From positions 10,708,292 to 10,772,291 of the forward strand of contig JAQFVV010012402.1 in NCBI GenBank assembly GCA_028023455.1: 64,000 nucleotides of DNA, written 5' to 3'. The notes beneath the pieces were generated by a model. It ran no database searches. It was not told the origin of the DNA and saw nothing but the letters and a program-made list of their open reading frames with translations. A program made the translations under genes and the position numbers. This stretch comes from Epiperipatus broadwayi (Eukaryota > Onychophora > Udeonychophora > Euonychophora > Peripatidae). Positions 59,055-64,000 of the stretch are shown in pieces; within the stretch, counting starts at the first letter, position 1, and each line of letters opens with the position of its first letter.

Positions 59055-59270
59055 AATCTTAAAATCTAGGTTTGATTTACATGCTAGTACTTTCACTGGT
59101 AAGGCCAGCAGCTTCTTGAAGAAGAAAATAATACCACTCAAAATGCTGTGTTATATATTAACCTATGTGCTATTAATAACAATTGAATGTAATTAGAAAG
59201 CTTAAATCAAGTTTAATTTTTTTTTTCTAAAAACATTCCATATTTAATTAAATAATAAAATTAGTCAATA
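59055..59270 (+). repeat. Second SINE copy, inverted next to the first
   Basis: TCTAGGTTTGATTTACATGC (eroded B box), TTTCACTGGTAAGGCCAGCA, CTTCTTGAAGAAGAAAATAA, GTGTTATATATTAACCTATG, then ATTGAATGTAATTAGAAAGC and an AAATCAAGTTTAATTTT tail. It forms a head-to-head inverted pair with the copy at 58,848-59,030, giving a large hairpin. The tRNA head is mostly lost. Confidence 0.7.
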
Positions 59271-61360
59271 CATAATTAATATTATGTGGATGTAAAATTG
59301 ATAAAATACACTTCAAAGATTTTAGATGATTTCTATCCATGGCTAAAAAAAAACCACAACTTATCTTTTATATGTTTATCCAATTGTTAATTAACTAATC
59401 TCATTAGACTTATGTGGTAAATCATTTAGGATTGATGGTATTTTATTAAAAATTATAATCAAGTATTTAAGTTTCTTTTTTGTTTAATAGTAATGCTTTT
59501 GATTATATAAGCATCTTTTGAGATTTATTAAATTTACAACTTCTGTAGCTGATTATTATACATTTTAAAAGCAATTCTTACTGCCATGTTTATTTTCAAA
59601 TAGTTATTTCTTTGTTATTTGGGTTGCCTTGTGCCATCTTTTCAACATAATGACAATAACTATTAGTGGAATGATGAAGTTATAATCTTCTGACAAAAAC
59701 AGTGTCCCTCCCCCTAAAAGAATAGTGAGTTCCTTTATGGAGTACTTTTCTTAATAAAAAAAAACATCCATTTGAAATAAAATTAACAATACATCTTTTA
59801 TCAAAAAAATTCAGTTTTTCAATAATCATCTAAAAATTCAATAATATTTTGAGCTTTTGAAAAGGATTGGCAAGTTAAAGCAGAATACTAAAGATATAAT
59901 AAAATTATTATTTTTTAATTTATCAGTTACTTTTAAAAAAAAAAAAATTAATATACATATATTAAAATAAGCTTTTTCTCTCCATACAACTTCAAATAGA
60001 CAAAATCACTAAAATTGATAGAGAACAACTACCATTATTGCTTTTGTTAAAAATTTAAATTAAAAAAAAATCATTTTAGTCAGAATTGTTTAAGTTTAAT
60101 TTTTTTTTTTTTTACCAGAATAGTGGAAACAATTTAAATTTATTTAAAATCGGAGTAGAATAATAATGGATCTTTGATGTCATCAAAAAAGAATAAAAAA
60201 GCTCGGAGTTATTAGGAATTAAATGTCAACTTCTATTACATAAATTTAAATTATATTATAAAAGATTTTTTTCCCCTGTAAATTTAATTTTACAATATTT
60301 TATTGTGAAAATTTAATTATTGGAAAAAGTAGAAAAGTAGTTAAGGTTTTTTTTTGTTAAAATAGTTTAAATTTTGCTATAATTTTTTAAGAAACAAATG
60401 TAAATTACTGTGTTTTTTATTATTTTTAGATAAAGTTATAAGTAGTAAGAAATAGTGTTTTCTGATTGTAAAAGTTTGAATCATTAACATTTTAAATAGA
60501 ATAAGCCTATTATTAGTTACACCGGAAATCACGTGATAATTAAGAACTGAAAAATGCAGGTTGGAGCTTCGATCTAAAAATCTTTTGTTCTTGCTATTTC
60601 TCTATCACGGTATTATATTATATAGTTACTTTTAGCAGAAATTCAATGTACATATAAAAAATGTAACATCCTTTCATTGAAATATTGATTATTTAATTTA
60701 TTTGATCTGGAATTGTTATATATATATATAATACTGAAATAAAGGGTTCTTTAAATTTTAAAATATAAATTGAGCCGCTAAAATAAATTGTGTTAAAAGA
60801 GTGGCAAATATTATGGATGATGTGCAACTAATTATTTTTTAGTTGCAAGTACAGTATTATCTAATTATTGCTACCTATTCTTTGACAAAGTAATTAACAT
60901 ATACGTATGGGTTTATTATATTTATATATAACACAGACTTCTTGGCATAGTTCTGGATATATAAATATATACTGTATGTAGATAATCTAAGTTTAATATG
61001 GCATATTAATTTTATTGATGAGCAAAGTCATTTCACCTATATGTATAAAGCTTAGTATTTCTTATTGCTTCCTAATAATCATAATACAATCGGTATTTAT
61101 TATATCTTATGTTTATAGACAAAGTGTGGAAAAAAGTTATACCACTTAATACAGAAATAAATACTACACTTTTTTTTCTTTTTTTTTTACAGATAACATT
61201 CTAAGATTACCTGATAGCATACTATAAGATGAGTCTCTGAAAAAAATTTAAACATTTAAGTTTAAGGATTGTATACACAAACAGTCGAACCTTCTGTATT
61301 GAAAACTATCGAACATTACATGATCACCATTCTTTATGTTTACACAAGCTGTTTTTCACC
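59271..61360. other. AT-rich sequence, no gene seen
   Basis: Homopolymer-rich, no supported feature. Confidence 0.4.
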
Positions 61361-61362
61361 AA

Positions 61363-61465
61363 GGCAAAACTCTCCATACAGTAGCACCATTCAGTGCAAA
61401 CCTTCCTGCATCCATTGAGTACTCTGGCTTGCACTGAGTGATGCTACTGTGTGGAAAGTTTTGCC
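61363..61465. repeat. Short palindromic MITE-like repeat
   Basis: GGCAAAACTCTCCATACAGT + AGCACCATTCAGTGCAA pairs with TTGCACTGAGTGATGCTACT + GTGTGGAAAGTTTTGCC around a roughly 30-bp loop containing GCATCCATTGAG. The outer arm matches the palindrome at 43,532-43,810, so both belong to one family; this copy lacks the hammerhead-bearing loop. Confidence 0.7.
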
Positions 61466-62640
61466 TATGTGAGTACTGAAAACTATTGTACTCTTTAATG
61501 CTAGATGTGATGATTGTATTCATTAATGAAGGTAGAATAAAATAACTGTCATTCCAAATCAATATTTACTATTGAGAACCAATGGGCATTACTGAGTATT
61601 GTAGATAAACAGTATGTGATGTATCACAGTGGTAGAATTACGGACAAAAATTCCTGAATTGAAACTCAATATGTCATTACTATTGTTGCGTGTTCTTTTA
61701 TGTCCCAAACTATTATTTTTTAAGAATGAGTAAATCACTACTGAATTCAACATGCATTTAAATATTCCAGTATCTAACTAAATAATCCATCATGTTCTTA
61801 AAAATGTCAAGCATTTGTAACAAATTGCTACTTCAAAATCATTGGTTCTGATATGAAAATTAAGCAAAATTGAACAAATGATTAAAATAATGTCATAAAT
61901 CAAACAAATAATCATCTACATTTTTCAATCATTGAAAAGATTTATAAATGTTAATAAGATTGCTTTTAACTATCTGATCTGAACATTGTGGAACTTCATG
62001 ATTTGGTGATGCTATCATGTGATTCTCTTGATTCAATTATTGCTCTTTAGAAATGTATTGCAGCTTTATATACTTAAACAATTTGGGGGGCTAAATTAAT
62101 GTCATACTACAAATATTATCCATAAACAATATTATAACCATCCAAGACAATAAATACATAATTTATAAATCTTCTAGAGAAAACAAGGAATGTGAGATGA
62201 AATATTATTTTTATAATGTCTCTAATAACCTAACCTTTGTGAACTATTGATTGACACAGTTAGTAAATAAAATTAGTTAAGCAGTTATAAAATTGTAGAA
62301 GCAAAAATAAAGCACCATTATATACTTTTTCACTTTGACATGGTCTTTAATTTGATTTTTCAGACTTCTTTATCACTTATATTAAAAGCGTAACTAATAA
62401 AGAATTCATCTTTTGTATATCCTCAGCATAAAATTATATACTTTCTATAATATATAAAGCTAATATTGACTCATTGGAACTCTATGTGCAAAATATCTTC
62501 ATTGTTTTTTTATTTCTTGTACAGTGATATTACATATTCATTTTTATTGTCATCAGTATATAATTTATTTTTTTCTAATTATCTCCAACTAGACCGAGGA
62601 TCAATATTTTCCCAATAAATACCAAATTTTATAATATCCA
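61466..62640. other. AT-rich sequence, no gene seen
   Basis: No supported feature up to the Penelope-like remnant. Confidence 0.4.
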
Positions 62641-62700
62641 AAAAGCTACAGAAAGAAATTTATTGTTAACTGAAAAGAAACTCTTTGATTTCTCTTTAAA

Positions 62701-63042
62701 GAACCTGAACTCACCCCTCAAGTTGTGTACAAAATTACCTGCCCCCAAAGAAATTGTACGGCAACATATTATGGAGAGACCAAAACTAACATTGCCACTA
62801 GAGTAGCTCAACACCGATACCTTTACAATAAAACCAAAATAAAGTATGAAGGTAATTCGATATTTGTTGAACACGAGAGAAACTCTGGACATGCTTTTCT
62901 ACCTACCACAGCCAGTGTCGTTTGCTCTGAAACAAACAATACCAAACATAAAGTTAGGGAAGCTTACTTCATTGCGGATGACCCATCAGCAATCAACAGA
63001 AGAGAGGCCTGCTATTCCCTATCTCGTAAATGGTCCACGTAA
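62701..63042 (+). pseudogene. Penelope-like element, GIY-YIG endonuclease domain (5'-truncated)
   Basis: An open frame reads VVYKITCPQRNCTATYYGET, then NIATRVAQHRYLYN, SIFVEHERNSGHAF and KVREAYFIADDPS before TAA at 63,040-63,042. This is the C-terminal endonuclease of Penelope-like elements: VYKIxC...C...YxGET (GIY-YIG segment), a conserved Arg (ATRVAQH), EHxxxSGH, and the REA Glu late in the domain. Stops upstream (about 62,671 and 62,686) and absence of the RT domain show truncation. The domain itself is nearly intact, suggesting a relatively recent copy. Confidence 0.8.
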
Positions 63043-63273
63043 CATCTGCACATAAGTTTGCATAAAATTTGCATAGTTTTACAATTATTAACAGAATAAC
63101 TCGCCATGAATATGGGACTATAGACTGTCCCGAAAGCGCTTGGCAGTAAAAAATTTTGACAATTTATTAATAGCTTCATTACCTGTGCGCAGAGCACATA
63201 TATATATTAATTTATTTAAGCGTTAATGAAGTAAAATCTTAACTATTTCAATAACATGAACAACTACGCATGA
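63043..63273 (+). repeat. Penelope-like inter-copy region (pLTR)
   Basis: This non-coding segment lies between the endonuclease end of one copy and the N-terminal frame of the next, the position of the pseudo-LTR in head-to-tail Penelope-like arrays. It holds a hammerhead-like motif at 63,096-63,147. Confidence 0.65.
63096..63147 (+). ncRNA. Degenerate type I hammerhead in the Penelope-like element
   Basis: Stem I ACU-(C)-GCC pairs with GGC-AGU; stem II GGGAC/GUCCC is a perfect 5 bp with an 8-base loop; GAAA at 63,132-63,135; stem III AG-CG-CU; cleavage position U at 63,141. The first core box is eroded (AUGAAUA-like instead of CUGAUGA), so it is probably inactive. GAAAGCGCUUGGC after a CCC-stem fits the known hammerhead of Penelope-like pLTRs. 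Confidence 0.6.
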
Positions 63274-64000
63274 GACCGGCAGCTACTTCGTACTGGACTG
63301 TCAATTTGCACATTTCAGCAGAGAATATATTTCTTTACAAAATGTTATCAGTGTAAAATTGTACCTAACTGCTGCAAAATTATTATTAACAAGACTCTAT
63401 ATAATTACGATAGAATCAAAACGAATTTACAAAAACAATTACTTATTTCTATTATTAAAGGATGCAAAAGGGCCTTAAAAAAAGAAACGAGAAGATGGAA
63501 CATAATTTCCGACAACTACCTGATCCCCCCATTTATCACCAACAGATGCAATAGACATACGAACAGTCTGTTCAAGAAATTCAATAATAAAATAAAATTT
63601 TTAGCAAAAAAGCAAAATATTCAATTTGATGCACTCAATAGCAACAAGTTTGTCAACCTTACAAACACAAACATTCTGCACATGATTAAGGAAGTTTTTG
63701 AATTAGGTCCAAAATTCATAGGCAGATGCTGGAAGAAATAGTTGCTGACATCGAAACAGCTTTAATGGACAACCCACTAAAGGAACCAATTATCACACGG
63801 ATAGCAAAAACTATAAAGAATAAGCAGCTAAACAATCCTAATGGTTGGAACAAGAAAATTACTAACACAAATCAATTTCTAGTGGATCATTCCATCATTT
63901 GCTTAAAAGAAGACAAGGGGAACAGATTTGTATTGATAGATGACGATGAATATAATATTAAGATTAATACACAAATCGAAAAATTAAAATTTGTAAATCT
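63274..64000 (+). pseudogene. Penelope-like element, N-terminal part of the RT ORF (runs off the window)
   Basis: The frame open from 63,274 reads KGCKRALKKETRRWNIISDN, LFKKFNNKIKFLAKKQNI and NKFVNLTNTNI...EVFELGPKFIGR until a stop at 63,739. A single frame change near 63,723 restores QMLEEIVADIETALMDNPLK and SIICLKEDKGNRFVLIDDDE to the window edge. The order FVNL...LxxGPKF, then (A/E)DKGNxxVxxDxxxY is the conserved N-terminal region preceding the Penelope RT. No ATG was identified with confidence. The RT and its own endonuclease should lie beyond 64,000. Confidence 0.75.

Noticed and set aside
1-64000. CRISPR arrays, prophages, operons or bacterial promoters and terminators
   Set aside because: None seen; transposon types, tRNA-SINEs and composition indicate a eukaryotic nuclear genome.

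Overview
This window looks like intergenic or intronic nuclear DNA of an animal, probably an invertebrate. It is very A+T-rich (about three quarters by eye). It has no bacterial-style gene density, no rRNA and no intact long ORF, and it is crowded with decayed eukaryotic transposons: hAT, pogo/Tigger, a Gypsy-type LTR element, RTE and other LINEs, a tRNA-derived SINE, Penelope-like elements and many palindromic MITE-like repeats. The species cannot be named from the sequence. No intact host protein-coding gene could be supported; nearly all short ORFs are chance or transposon debris.

Layout. 0.6-2.7 kb: a decayed pogo-like DNA transposon with a 0.6-kb palindrome inside. 3.7-6.5 kb: an apparently full-length but dead hAT transposon (8-bp target duplication CTCTATAG) with a readable ZBED5/Charlie-like transposase and a tRNA-like insertion. 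11.5-12.3 kb: a hammerhead-type repeat split by a hAT MITE with a perfect 8-bp duplication. 12.7-14.5 kb: a Tigger-like element reduced to a transposase N-terminal stub. 14.5-19.5 kb: mostly unique sequence. 19.9-22.3 kb: a 2.4-kb foldback element with an 8-bp duplication. 23.7-24.2 kb: a 506-bp palindrome carrying a convincing hammerhead ribozyme in each arm. 27.4-31.3 kb: a Gypsy-type LTR element on the minus strand, apparently inserted in an RTE LINE. 34.1-34.5 kb: another hammerhead palindrome. 37.2-39.6 kb: an unclassified higher-GC block. 43.5-43.8 kb: a palindrome whose loop carries a second, different hammerhead. 49.2-49.7 kb: the 3' end of a LINE. 55.3-56.3 kb: the 3' end of a Gypsy-like element. 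58.8-59.3 kb: an inverted pair of tRNA-SINEs. 62.7-64.0 kb: two head-to-tail Penelope-like copies joined through a region with a decayed hammerhead.

The most interesting theme is self-cleaving RNA. At least two unrelated dispersed palindromic families encode type I hammerhead folds with the expected core (CUGAUGA ... GAAA ... UH), a very short stem III, and a stem I with an internal loop; one shows compensatory base changes between copies. A Penelope-like retroelement, from a group known to carry hammerheads, lies in the same window and is a possible source of reverse transcriptase. All of this is read by eye; no search or folding program was run.
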